Shown here: positions 21,840 to 33,590 of the stretch, piece after piece | How the letters are laid out: every line of letters begins with the position of its first letter | Position numbering within the stretch: the stretch's first letter is position 1 | Assembly: GCF_964204865.1 (NCBI RefSeq) | Contig: NC_135252.1 | Coordinates: 14,405,383 to 14,469,382 of the forward strand | Source of the DNA: Styela clava | Taxonomy: Eukaryota > Chordata > Ascidiacea > Stolidobranchia > Styelidae | Reading direction: 5' to 3' | Length of the DNA stretch: 64,000 nucleotides | Notes under the pieces: generated by a model | The model's input: only the letters and a program-made list of their open reading frames with translations | Told to the model about the DNA's origin: nothing | The model's database searches: none | Position numbers and translations under genes: made by a program

Positions 21840-23690
21840 ATATATGTAATCAGATGAAAAAGACTTTATTTCATTATCAGGCGTTTATTGATATATATTG
21901 TTTTATATATCATATACGAAACCAGGAGGTTTGGAACATATAAAAAACTTTTACAACTGCAAGTCTTCAGATGGTGCTTAATAAAAAATTGTATGACAAA
22001 GCTTTTATTCTTGTTATTTTTCGGACGCACTAATATCCGATGTAGTTGTTGATCATTATTCTCAAACAATTTTGCAATTAGTATGTGAAGTACTGAGCTT
22101 GTGCGTGGTTTAACGCTGCAGCGTTTCAAAGATCGGTGTTTTCTCACGCGGTATCAAGACATTTTGCAATGTACTTTTTGTACTCGTACCAAAAAGTGAA
22201 GAGGAGTTTACAATGAAGCTTCGACAGAGCTTCAGCTTCCACTGACTACAATTTAGCATCCATTGGTTTATTGTACATTAAATGATAAGTAAAATATTTC
22301 GACCTGTCCAGGTTTTGAACATCGAACTTTGCTAAATTTGTTGGCAAGGCTTCAATTTGTTGTTAATTGTATATTTAAAAAGGAGAGTAATGTCATAAAG
22401 GTATTATGCTTTTGGATCGAGTACCGAAATGCCATGTTGGCGAGTACATTAACTCAGCAATAAAACGGGGATTTGACTACCGATGCTTAATATTACGATT
22501 GCTGAGCTGATTCTGAGTTGTCAAAGTTAAATTCCGAAATACTGTTTAGGTGGGAGTGAAAACTTATCTCAAAATGTGAAGCAATGTAATGCGGTCGTTA
22601 GTAGTAAATGTCGTGTTTCGGCTACTACATAATGAAACATGTTTTTGCATAAAAGTCTACAATATTGTTAGCCTATTCGGATATAGCGTGAGAATTCTAC
22701 AAGGCACATAACATTTTACATTTTTCTATATCGCTGAGATAATGGATCCAGATATGTTTTATTCGTTTTACTATAAACTATTTAATTTTTAAAAACGATG
22801 CCTACCAAGGGAGTAAATTCAGACAGTAATTCTGTTATTTACGCTACTGAATCGACCCCGTATATTGTATAGTCTGGTTGGGATGGTGCCGAGAGTACTA
22901 TTTTTTTCATTTTATACGTCCGCATCTTTAATGAACTTGAATGTTGCAATGTCGTCAATACAATACTATTCTGATAAAATAGTAATCATGAACTTTTATT
23001 AACATAAACATTAATGGAAACGATATTTATATATAAATAAATTAAAATATTTGACAAATAGTAATGCAAAGTATAGAACAATGAAAAATTTAATTTGTTT
23101 TACGCAACTACTTTATTCATTTAAGTGGACGGAAATAGTTTTAAATGTCAATAAATTAGGTATATCTGATATGCTCAGTCATTGATACATACCTCCATAT
23201 TATGTTTTCACTCTATCTGTTTAGTTTTTGTAAATTAGTTCCAAAATAAACTTTTTTTATAAACAATTGTTCTGACGTGTAATACAAAATCAATCAGTTT
23301 GTTAGGTATATTTTACCCAATACCCTTGAACATAGAAGTAACCATGTCAATTGTAAATCATCAAAAGTAACGTACTGAAGAGGTGACTCATGTTGGTCAC
23401 CAGAACTAAAATAATTAACATCAACATGATCTTCTTTATTCAACAGATCCTCAGTTCACATGTGACGTATTGGGAATTTGTGGCTTAAGTCGGACGTTGA
23501 ATTTATTTTCGTAAAAACCCGAAACACGAATTAACCACGTCAACCTTTTAAAAGATTAATGTCATTCTTAAAATCGTGAGTTAATACTTTTCAACTTTAC
23601 CCCGGTCGATATCTTCATTTTTAGGTGTGAGTCAGGAACAATAAAAGGAGTATTCTTTGCTTATTTATACCTGGTCGTAGCGACCGTGCT
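21840..23690. other. No gene seen
   Basis: Strongly AT-rich. A minus-strand 93-codon frame at 21866-22147 has no family features and is probably chance. Confidence 0.45.
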
Positions 23691-23796
23691 CTGCCTTCTA
23701 CAGTCAGTCAGCAGAGGAAAAGATCACAAACTAAAAAGAAAAGAATTGTGTTTTATTATTTCTGTTGAATATATGATCGACTTTGAGTGATAAGAG
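23663..23796 (+). promoter_or_regulatory. Putative promoter and 5' untranslated exon of six-cysteine gene A
   Basis: TATTTATA at about 23663-23670 is followed 30-35 bases later by 'ctacagtcagtcagcag', a plausible transcription start. An AAGAG|GTATAA donor follows at 23796. A matching acceptor, 'gtatttcag', ends at 24349, 31 bases before the ATG of gene A. The model is an untranslated first exon joined to the exon containing the start codon. Only the coding part is well supported. Confidence 0.35.
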
Positions 23797-24380
23797 GTAT
23801 AAAATATGCATTCCAATATCTACCAGTTGCGTTTGTGGTATGATTTTTCGGAAGCAAATTATTGTATTAGCTCAAAAAATTTGTATCTTCGATTAACTAA
23901 GTAAAACAATAAATTTTTGCCCATAAATTATATTTGAAGCTGGACTCGTCAATCATTAAATAGAGTTCAAATATGTATTTTAACTTCCATTAAACAAAGC
24001 CAAATTGTTTAGGCTTCGAATCGAAATTTCGCGATTTTGCAAAAACATTTTAAGTGAAAGGTTATTTCATATCGTAAAATTTCTGTTTCTATTATCATGC
24101 GAATAAGTTGTTGATCATTGTTTTTAAGTTAAATAACTATGACGAGTAGGAATTGTAGCAGTAATTTCAGACAACTGATAAAAAAGTCTTTAAAATTTGA
24201 GAATGTTGAGGTAAAAAATTTAAATTAGTGGTTTTTGAGCAAACTATCACATCAAATTCATCTTTCATGTCATTGAATTTACTTCTTTTAGATATGTTTT
24301 ATTACATTTTTGAAAAATATAATTTAGTGTACTAAATTAAGTATTTCAGAAAGTAAACGGAAATCACAAAGAAGAGCAAA

Positions 24381-26441
24381 ATGAACAAAGTAGCCGTTTT
24401 GATCGGCCTGGTTTTAACACTAACTGTTACTTCATTCTTTCCACTCGTAAGCGCCATGAGTGAAGATAAAGGTAAGACAATACCACCAACAAACTTTTTA
24501 TTTTTATTGCACTAATACTCGATTTTCTATATGTACAAGCATGGAGATGTCGAAAATTAGGTACAAATACCCTAAAACGCAAATACTTATCGTGCCTGAA
24601 ATTTATGATTTGATGCGCATTCCTCTTCACGCGGTGCGTCAGCAAACCTTTTTACGAATATATATAATTTTTTTTGTCGATTACTGGATTCGCGTTACAT
24701 AAACTTTTTAAACCGCATTAGACTATAATTTTCAACATTACATAAGTGAAAATATACAGTTTCTCATTTTTGTTGGTTTCTTTTATTTTTAGTTCTTGAT
24801 ATAGACAAAGTTATTGTCTACTATGTAAACTTCCCAAATCTTTTTGCGTCTGACTGGGCTATCAATCGATCCGCACGTTCAAAATGTCTGGTGTACACGT
24901 AAAGCTGAATGTACAAGTTAAACCTAGAGCCTAAAAATAAGCTTGGAAGCTTATATAGCGTATAGCTTGGAAGTCCACTGACCTCTAAAGTCGTAAGTTG
25001 AAGCTGAAACAAAACTGAACTGCCCGTGGAATACTTGATTCGGGATTCGTTTTTTGAAGTTGAAAAACATACGGGAACATTTTGGTATATTTTGTATTAG
25101 TGCTATATATACAATAAAAAACTGTAATGAAAATAAAGTGTGTAGTAGTTAAGTCAGGGTTGGAACAGATGTAAATCTACGCCATGTTGAATCTCAACCG
25201 TAGCGCTATATGCCGATGCTCTGTGAGTTTATTTCTGGCCACTAACTTGAAATTGATCTGGCAGACGGTGAACTGTGGGAATTATAGACATTTGATTGGC
25301 ATGACATAATTCTGTTAATTTTCTTTTGAGATGAACAAACAAGTAAGCATGTTTTATACCACTAAGCACTGGTTCCATTCCGAATATGAACCAATGAATG
25401 CAAAGAATTCCAATTCGCACGATTCGGCGACCACGTGGAAAATCGCCGAGTATTTCGCAACTTTATAAAAGAGTGCGATTGGTTCAGCAAAAGACAAAAT
25501 GGCAATTTTAAACGACCCTTCTTTCTTCTATCAAAAAACGTCTTTATCTCGTCCTATTCTCAGTATTCATAACTATGAAAGAAACTATAATACATACTTT
25601 ATAAAAACTAGTTTTTCTGTAGTAGCATATATTAATTTATTGAAAATATATTCACACATTTAAATACTGCCTAGTAGCGCATGTTGTTAAAACTCTCTAA
25701 AGAGCGCCACAGAACTTTTGAAGTAACCCGTACTCAGACAGACTATTATAAATTCGATCGATTCGATATTTAGTGTTGGAAATTATATTGGTGATGTGCA
25801 GACCAATAGGTATTTTAATGACAATAATGAATTAAAGTTTCATTCCCCTTTTTCAGTTAATACAAATGAATTAAAATGTATTATGTAATGTATTAAAAAT
25901 TTTCTAACAGTTCATTGATTTGATTTTTAATATCTATTTAGGTGTCATGATAAGTCGGATAATTGCCAGATGTTCTTCGAAATATTGTCCGGTACTACAA
26001 CGATCAGTAACTTGTTCCGTATTTGCGACAAAATTTGAACAAAACTGTAAGTTATAGGACACTTATAACATGAAGCAAGTACAATCTTGTTTAAAATAGG
26101 CTACAGCATCGGTGAAATCACTGTAATGGATAGCGTGCGTGAAAAATAAGGAGAGGGTAAAATCAACAATCATTTGAAAACGAAATCATATATTTTTAGC
26201 AGTATTGAAGATATTTTCCCATTCACTTACAAGCCCAATTTTGAAACAAATTGTGTTAATTTAAAATGGACGCAAGTTTAAAGCATTCAGTTTTCCAGAT
26301 ATTTTTCATTGCTTTACAAATTCATTATAAATTTGATTTTAATTTTATATTCTTCTAGTTTGTCAGATGTGCTGGAATCAGGAAATCTGCGCAAGAAGAC
26401 GATACAATCCGTTTATCGTCACCGGCCGAAAGTACGAATGA
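24381..26441 (+). CDS. Six-cysteine secreted peptide gene A (92 residues, three exons)
   Basis: Coding exons 24381-24471, 25942-26046 and 26359-26441 (stop TGA), with borders AAAG|GTAAGA, 'ctatttag', AACT|GTAAGT and 'ttcttctag'. Both introns are in phase 1. Exon 1 gives a signal peptide starting MNKVAVLIGLVLTLTV, probable cleavage after VSA at residue 25. Exon 2 holds RCSSKYCPV and VTCSVF, exon 3 FCQMCWNQEICARRRY. Cysteines lie at 41, 46, 55, 67, 70 and 76: C-x4-C-x8-C-x11-C-x2-C-W-x4-C, a spacing shared with genes B and C. The mature part is about 67 residues and basic. An AATAAA at 26796-26801 followed by TG-rich sequence is a good polyadenylation site. I recognise no known family. Three disulphides are expected; defence peptide, venom-like peptide or ligand are all open. 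Confidence 0.82.
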
Positions 26442-27530
26442 AAGATAAATGTCCACTTCATTTTGTTTTTATATCAGTAAAGCAATAACATAATTTATTG
26501 TATTTTTGCCCGCATATAGATTTTTAGAACAAACTTTATATTATTAAATATAACTTAAATTCGTTGATTTCGCTTAAAATAATATTTTTTTTATGTCATA
26601 TAAAATTAATGAATCAAAATACTGACAGGCATATATATGACAAATGCACCCAATGAGATAATTCTAAGTTCCCAAATAATGGTGTTTTCGTGTAAATCCT
26701 GCTTCTACTCAATGTTTACTTTTTATGTTATCGTCCTTTATATTATTCTATTGCGTTATTAATCCTTAATACAGAATACCTGTATGACAATATTTAATAA
26801 AATGTTTGCAATTATCGTGTGCTTATTTTCGTGTTGTACTAAATTATATAGGATTAGCCAACACCACTAAACTTTAGAATAATTTTAGCATGGAAATAGC
26901 CTGCTAGTACGCTCACCAAATAAAAGCTTTTGATTCCATAAGTGAATTGAATAGTTTTTCGTAATTGAATCAACTATTAGTCCAAATTGGACTGACGGGT
27001 ATATTTTTTAAATATTGTAGTAAGAGGTAATAAATTAAAAAAATAATATTTAAATCCCGTTTAAAGACCGTGTTCCACGCTATTTTAATTTTTTTATGTT
27101 TTTTTCTCTTGACAATTGTTTTTTAATATTTATTTTGATTAAATTAGTTGAAAACGGTTCTGGCAAATTATTAAATTCTACTGTAATGCTCTTCTTGTAT
27201 TTCACACATGTGCACTAGGTTTATTTATTTTCGGCCAAGTATTTAGGACTCATGACAACATATCGACTGACCATAAAGGTCAAAATATTTAGTTATTTTC
27301 CACTAACAAGAACAAGAATACTCGCACTTGGCTTGGATTGAATGTTATCAGAAATAACCTGCCAATATCATTGAAAGTAGGATAAAATTAATTCATAAGC
27401 AGTCCATAAGCGTAATGGATTGCACAGCATTACGAAGCATCATCCTACGAATTACATCCCAAATAATATGTCGAACAGGGCAAAATGGACAGGAAAAATG
27501 ACATTTATTAGGAATTGTATCTGGTGAATG
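26442..27530. other. 3' untranslated region of gene A and empty intergenic sequence
   Basis: Includes the AATAAA at 26796-26801. The rest is AT-rich with no frames of interest. Confidence 0.5.
26796..26801 (+). terminator. Polyadenylation signal of six-cysteine gene A
   Basis: AATAAA about 355 bases after the stop codon, followed by a TGTG-rich stretch. Confidence 0.6.
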
Positions 27531-28810
27531 TAGGAGCGAAGATAACTTCTAGTTTTGCTTTCCTGCAAACGATACGATAAGTTCAAAACATAAGCATGAC
27601 GTAAATTGACTTATGTTCGATATTATGTACATGCTTTTAGTTTATTAACAAAAAGATATCCTGAAGACAAGCTACTGGTAAAAGCCATAACAGCTTCTAT
27701 TTTTATACTTGTCTTAGGTCATGTTCATAATATTTGCATAACGGTATCCGGTTTGGGAATAGGAGAAGAACTTGAGTCATGTTTCGATAGTTTATGTCAA
27801 AGGTATTAAAAAGCAAATACCAAAAATGATAAATAATGCAAAAGTTTGAAAAGGTACGAGATGACAGGTTCAATTTGTAATTCAACAAGGATATAATGAC
27901 AGATCTCTCAATGCGTGCCGATAGTTCGATTGCCGTGACATCACAGACAATAAAATATTTTATTCAAAAACATTATGTGAAATGTCGGTCCCGTGATCAA
28001 TGATCTTGGGTATCATTTTGTGTAATCATCAACAGGTATTTTATAATAATATCAGATATTTTCATTGTATGATCTTGTATAATATGCATTTTTCCCCTTT
28101 AAAATAAGTTGCTCTTAACATATCCTTTCATGAAACTTGACTTTTGTATTGTTAAATGCTGTACTCCTTTATGGTGTCAATAAAAGATTGTTGAAGACTT
28201 CTTGGTCAAAATTGTTTTATTCATAGATAGTTTTTGCAATACAAATATATACCAATAATGGGAAATGGAGTATTGCCTAGAAAAAAGAGTGATTATGTAA
28301 AATATTTCCTCATCTCTAACATACACAATATAATCTCCCGTAATATATAGGATAATAGGGTAATGACTTTGCGCCTGACATATTTTCTGATGGTTACGCG
28401 TATCAAAACATATTACATAACACATTTATTAGAATAGGACCTATGTCGACGAAAACATTTAACACTTTTATTTATTCTGATATTCCATATTCACTCGATG
28501 CTTTTATTTATTCAGACATCACTTAAATTATTGAATAGCCTACAAATTCAAGTAATTGTATTTGATTTGCTCAGAAGCAAACCTGTTCGTGGGAAATGGT
28601 AATTTGATCAACATTATACGAGTTCATTAGCACTTTGTCTGGTAACGTAGCAGAAGTTCAAACGGTAGTCTCCTCTATTTGGTTTAAAGGTCAAATGCTT
28701 CGTTCAATACTATTTTTTTGCAATCCACACGACGTCCGTGATTTCTTCAAATTGTCCATGCACTAATGCACTAATATATACTTTAGGAGTAGTAATTGCA
28801 TGAATTTCAA

Positions 28811-29213
28811 ATGGCACGGGCCTCAAAGCTAGAGTGTCACACATTGTGGTCTAGATCGCATTTCCATTCTTGTGAACATAATCACGAACATCTGAAATTT
28901 CACCAGGTATTTTTTCTCTTTGTTGTTGTGTACATTTACAATAAAACTGTTTTGTGTCATATATATTTAAGAAAATATATTTCATGCCGCTGCCACATTT
29001 TAGGGTAAAGGTTATACGGAAATTAGTGAAATGTTCAGGTTTAAAATATGTATTGAGATGAAATATCGATCATGTTTTAACGAAAAATGGATTTGGAAGC
29101 CATGTCGATGCTGCATATGTTATAATCTGCTGGTAATTATATCGCATTGCTCCTTTTGTAGTTTACGGCTCAAAATGCCCAATTGTCCATTTTTCAAGTT
29201 GACAGAGAAATAA
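28811..29213 (+). CDS. Candidate two-exon cysteine-rich protein (101 residues), in repeat Y1
   Basis: Exon 28811-28906 ends TTTCACCAG|GTATTT; exon 29004-29213 follows 'ccacattttag'. Phase-0 joining gives 101 codons, from MARASKLECHTLWSRSHFHS to FFKLTEK and a stop that overlaps an AATAAA. The second half is rich in cysteine (FRFKICIEMKYRSCF, KPCRCCICY). The copy at 31739-31942 keeps the frame open although it differs by one 3-base and one 9-base indel, which hints at protein constraint. Against it: no signal peptide, no known family, no resemblance to the six-cysteine spacing, and a location inside a rearranged repeat. Confidence 0.35.
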
Positions 29214-31738
29214 AAACTTGATTGAAAACAAGCGTTATAATTCGCATTTTATTACTATTAGTAAGGCTATAGATCAGATACACTATCCCCGACAATATTT
29301 AACTAAGTGGAAACATATATCAATAAGGATACTTTGTTTGTTCGCTGTAATCACTATCCAAGCTAAATTTGAACCCTCACTCTGAAAGAATATGCATTTT
29401 CATTTAGTGGTTTTAACTCAACACATCACCGGGTTAGGAAGATATTTTCCCAAAGGAAGACATAGAAAGTTTCAGGGTTGTTAATAGATTATGTAAGTTT
29501 AATTCTCGTCATATTGTTAAATTAATAACTAAGCTTTTGTTCCATCTTCGGGAGGCTGTTCATTGTGTTCAATGTATTCATATGCATATTGTGTAGCTAT
29601 AGGGTAAGGTTTGTCATGGTAGTTGCGCATTTGTGCTTACGATTTCTTTTAGAAATAGGGAATTCAAAATCACGAGTTTTCTATTAGATTGTCCAACACA
29701 AAGAAAGTCTCGTTATATTACTTTTTCGCGTGGATTCTTCACAACGCTGGACTTCGTTGAGACGTGCATATTATCCATCCACAACTCAATAATGTTTATA
29801 CTGCGTTATGAGATAGTTTTATTGAAAATAATATTTGTTCAAGTGCACTCAGAAATAGAAAGTAAACATACAACTAGTAACAACAATAAAGTTACTGCAA
29901 TATGAGATTTATTGAAAAATTGCATTTGTTCAAGTGCACTTAGAAGTAGAAATTAAACATACAACCGTATTAAAGTGTCACGCCCCCACTATCCTTTTAT
30001 ATTCTGTCGCGTGCTTTATGATATTTGAATATATTAAATTTATAGAATGATATTGAATCTAGTCTGTTGGTATTCAAACGATTCCAACCATAGATGCAAT
30101 TGTCTCGATAGTTTCAGTGAAAGAAAATATGGGATACTTTGTTGCACTGGAAAAATGCAATATTGAACAATGTTTTGATTTATTAGTTTTGATTTGAGAT
30201 TGAACAATATCGGTATTTCGTTATGCTGCTTGGGGTCACAAAAGGTTAATATGTATGAGCGAAGATAACTTCTAGTTTTGCTTTCCTGCAAACGATACGA
30301 TAAGTTCAAAACATCAGCATGACGTAAATTGACTTATGTTCGATATTATGTACATGCTTTTAGTTTATTAACAATAAGATATCCTGAAGACAAGCTACTG
30401 GTAAAAGCCATAACAGCTTCTATTTTTATACTTGTCTTAGGTCATGTTCATAATATTTGCATAACGGTATCCGGTGTGGGAATAGGAGAAGAACTTGAGT
30501 CATGTTTCGATAGTTTATGTCAAAGGTATTAAAAAGCAAATGCCAAAAATGATAAATAATGCAAAAGTTTGAAAATGTACGAGATGACAGATCCAATTTG
30601 TAATTCAACAAGGATATAATGACAGATCTCTCAATGCGCCAGATTGTACAATTTCGATTGCCGTGACATCACAGACAATAAAATATTTTATTCAATAATA
30701 TTATGTGAAATGTCGGTCCCGTGATCAATGATCATGGGTATCATTTTCTGTAATTATCAACAGGTATTTTATAATGATATCAGATATTTTCATTGTATGA
30801 TCTTGTATAATATGCATTTTTTCCCATTTAAAATAAGTTGCTCTTAACATATCTTTGCATGAGACTTAACTTTTGTATTGTTAAATGCTGTACTCCTTTA
30901 TGGTGTCAATAAAAGATTGTTGAAGACTTCTTGGTCAAAATTTTTCCATTCATAGATATATCAATTTTTCAATAAATCTCATATTGCAGTAACTTTATTG
31001 TTGTTACTAGTTGTATGTTTACTTTCTATTTCTGAGTGCACTTGAACAAATATTATTTTCAATAAAACTATCTCATAACGCAGTATGAACATTATTGAGT
31101 TGTGGATGGATAATATGCACGTCTCAACGACGTTGAGCAGCGTTGTGAAGTATCCACGCGAAAAAGTAATATAACGAGATTTTCTTTGTGTTGGACAATC
31201 TAATAGAAAACTCGTGATTTTGAATTCCCTATTTATAAAAGAAATCGTAAGCACAAATGCGCAACTACCATGACAAACCTTACCCTATAGCTACACAATA
31301 TGCATATGAATACATTGAACACAATGAACAGCCTTCCGAAGATGGAACAAGAGCTTAGTTATTGATTTAACAATATGACGAGAATTAAACTTACATAATC
31401 TATTAACAACCCTGAAACTTTCTATGTCTTCCTTTGGGAAAATATCTTCCTAACCCGGTGATGTGTTGAGTTAAAACCATTAAATGAAAATGCATATTCT
31501 TTCAGAGTAAGGGTTCAAATTTAGCTTGGATAGTGATTACAGCGAACAAACAAAGTATCCTTATTGATATATGTTTCCACTTAGTTAAATATTGTCGGGG
31601 ATAGTGTATCTGATCTATAATCACGAACATCTGAAATTTCACCAGGTATTTTTTCTCTTTGTTGTTGCGTACATTTACGATAAAACTGTTTTGTGTCATA
31701 TTTAAGAAAATATATTTCATGCCGCTGCCACATTTTAG

Positions 31739-31942
31739 GGTAAAGGTTATATGGAAATTAGTAAAATGTTCAGGTTTGAAATATGTATTGATGTGAAATA
31801 TCGATCATGTTTTAACGAAAAATGGATTTGGAAGCCATGTCTATGCTGCATATTATGTCATAATGTGCTGGTAATTGTGTGCTTTTGTTGTTTACGGCTC
31901 AAAATGCCCAATTGTCCATTTTTTAAGTTGACAGAGAAATAA
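31739..31942 (+). pseudogene. Truncated second copy of the candidate cysteine-rich gene
   Basis: Equivalent of exon 2 of the candidate at 28811-29213, with the same intron and acceptor. Its upstream exon is cut off at the junction with the inverted repeat piece near 31620, so only about 12 bases of exon 1 remain. The frame is still open (RSCFNEKWIWKPCLCC) and ends at the same stop and AATAAA. It could be transcribed only as a fragment. Confidence 0.35.
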
Positions 31943-33000
31943 AAACTTGATTGAAAACAAGCGTTATAATTCGCATTTTATTACTATTAGTAAGGCTATA
32001 AATCTGATACACTATCCCCGACAATATTTAACTAAGTGGAAACATATATCAATAAGGATACTTTGTTTGTTCGCTGTAATCACTATCCAAGCTAAATTTG
32101 AACCCTTACTCTGAAAGAATATTCATTTTCATCTAGTGGTTTTAACTCAACACATCACCGGGTTAGGAAGATATTTTCCCAAAGGAAGACATAGAAAGTT
32201 TCAGGGTTGTTAATAGATTATGTAAGTTTAATTCTCGTCATAATGTTAAATTAATAACTAAGCTCTTGTTCCATCTTCGGAAGGCTGTTCATTGTGTTCA
32301 ATGTATTCATATGCATATTGTGTAGCTATAGGGTAAGGTTTGTCATGGTAGTTGCGCATTTGTGCTTACGATTTCTTTTAGAAATAGGGAATTCAAAATC
32401 ACCAGTTTTCTATTAGATTGTCCAACACAAGGAAAATCTGGTTATATCACTTTTTCGCGTGGATTCTTCACAACGCTAGTCTTCGTTGAGACGTGCATAT
32501 TATCCATCCACAACTCAATAATGTTTATACTGCGTTATGAGATAGTTTTATTGAAAAATAATATTTGTTCAAGTGCACTCAGAAATAGAAAGTAAACATA
32601 CAACTAGTAACAACAATAAAGTTACTGCAATATGAGATTTATTGAAAAATTGTATTTGTTCAAGTGCACCTAGAAGTAGAAATTAAACATACAACCGTAT
32701 TAAAGTGTCACGCCCCCACTATCCTTTTATATTCTGTCGCGTGCTTTATGATATTCGAATATATTAAATTTATAGAATGATATTGAATCTAGTCTGTTGG
32801 TATTCAAACGATTCCAACCAAAGATGCAATTGTCTCGATAGTTTCAGTGAAAGAAAATATGGGATACTTTGTTGAACTGGAAAAATGCAATATTGATCAA
32901 TGTTTTGATTTATTAGTTTTGACTTGAGATTGAACAATATCGGTATTTCGTTATGCTGCTTGGGGTCACAAAAGGTTAATAAAGGATTGCTTTGAATAAA

Positions 33001-33029
33001 TTGAATGAATGAATGAATGAATGAATGTA
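33001..33029 (+). repeat. (GAAT)n microsatellite
   Basis: Six or so GAAT units at the right border of the Y2 repeat block. Such tails are common at the 3' ends of non-LTR elements and SINEs. Confidence 0.85.
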
Positions 33030-33590
33030 AACATGCTGTAGCCTACAACCTACAGCTGTAGCCTTTTATTATTTATCAACCTGATTGTCCAGGTTATTAA
33101 TTAACATGGTCGGTCACTTTGATAAATGACATCATTGACACTTTACATCAAATTGCTTTAAAAAAATATTTGTATCATAAAATTAGCAATAGCGAACAGT
33201 TTAGAAGGCCGGCAAACAGGAATGAAAATGAAATCATCAGATACCAAACAACATTTTTTAAATTTATAAATTAATTCTATGAAGGCTTGATTACGTAATT
33301 TTTCATCTCGTAGGAAAGATCAGGACGTTAACAAAAGCATGGTTTTGATGCTCATGAAGCGTGGAACGATAGTAAAGTTATAATAATAGTAACAATTCGT
33401 TGCCATTTGGAAATGACCATCTGTCATCGTGTAGCAATCGATGGCATTCATTAGCAAATTTATTGAATATTGCCTTAGATTGCGTGCTTGTTTATGTGAA
33501 ATAGGTAGATTGTAACTAAACTAATTCCTTGTTTTTACCTATTCACCTAGCAGAAGAGAAAAAAAATTGAAAATAATAGTAAATATAAGC
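33030..33590. other. 5' flank of six-cysteine gene B
   Basis: No frames of note. A pyrimidine-rich acceptor ('gtttttacctattcacctag') ends at 33550, 40 bases before the ATG, indicating a 5' leader intron as proposed for gene A. Confidence 0.4.

Larger units (their letters stand above)
27530..32990. repeat. Tandem duplication of about 2.7 kb with an inverted insert
   Basis: Order of blocks: X1 (27530-28245), unique spacer (28246-28880), Y1 (28880-30250), X2 (30255-30955), inverted Y piece (about 30965-31618, reverse complement of about 29265-29925), Y2 (31620-32985). X1/X2 and Y1/Y2 are direct copies, offset about 2725-2740 bases, with few differences. The inverted piece occupies the same place and nearly the same length as the unique spacer of unit 1. 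Within Y a block of about 60 bases is itself repeated ('tttgttcaagtgcact' at 29836 and 29927). The right end passes into a GAAT microsatellite. X contains a conserved frame without ATG (27630-27809 and 30353-30532) with a hydrophobic core (AITASIFILVLGHVHNIC). Confidence 0.85.
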
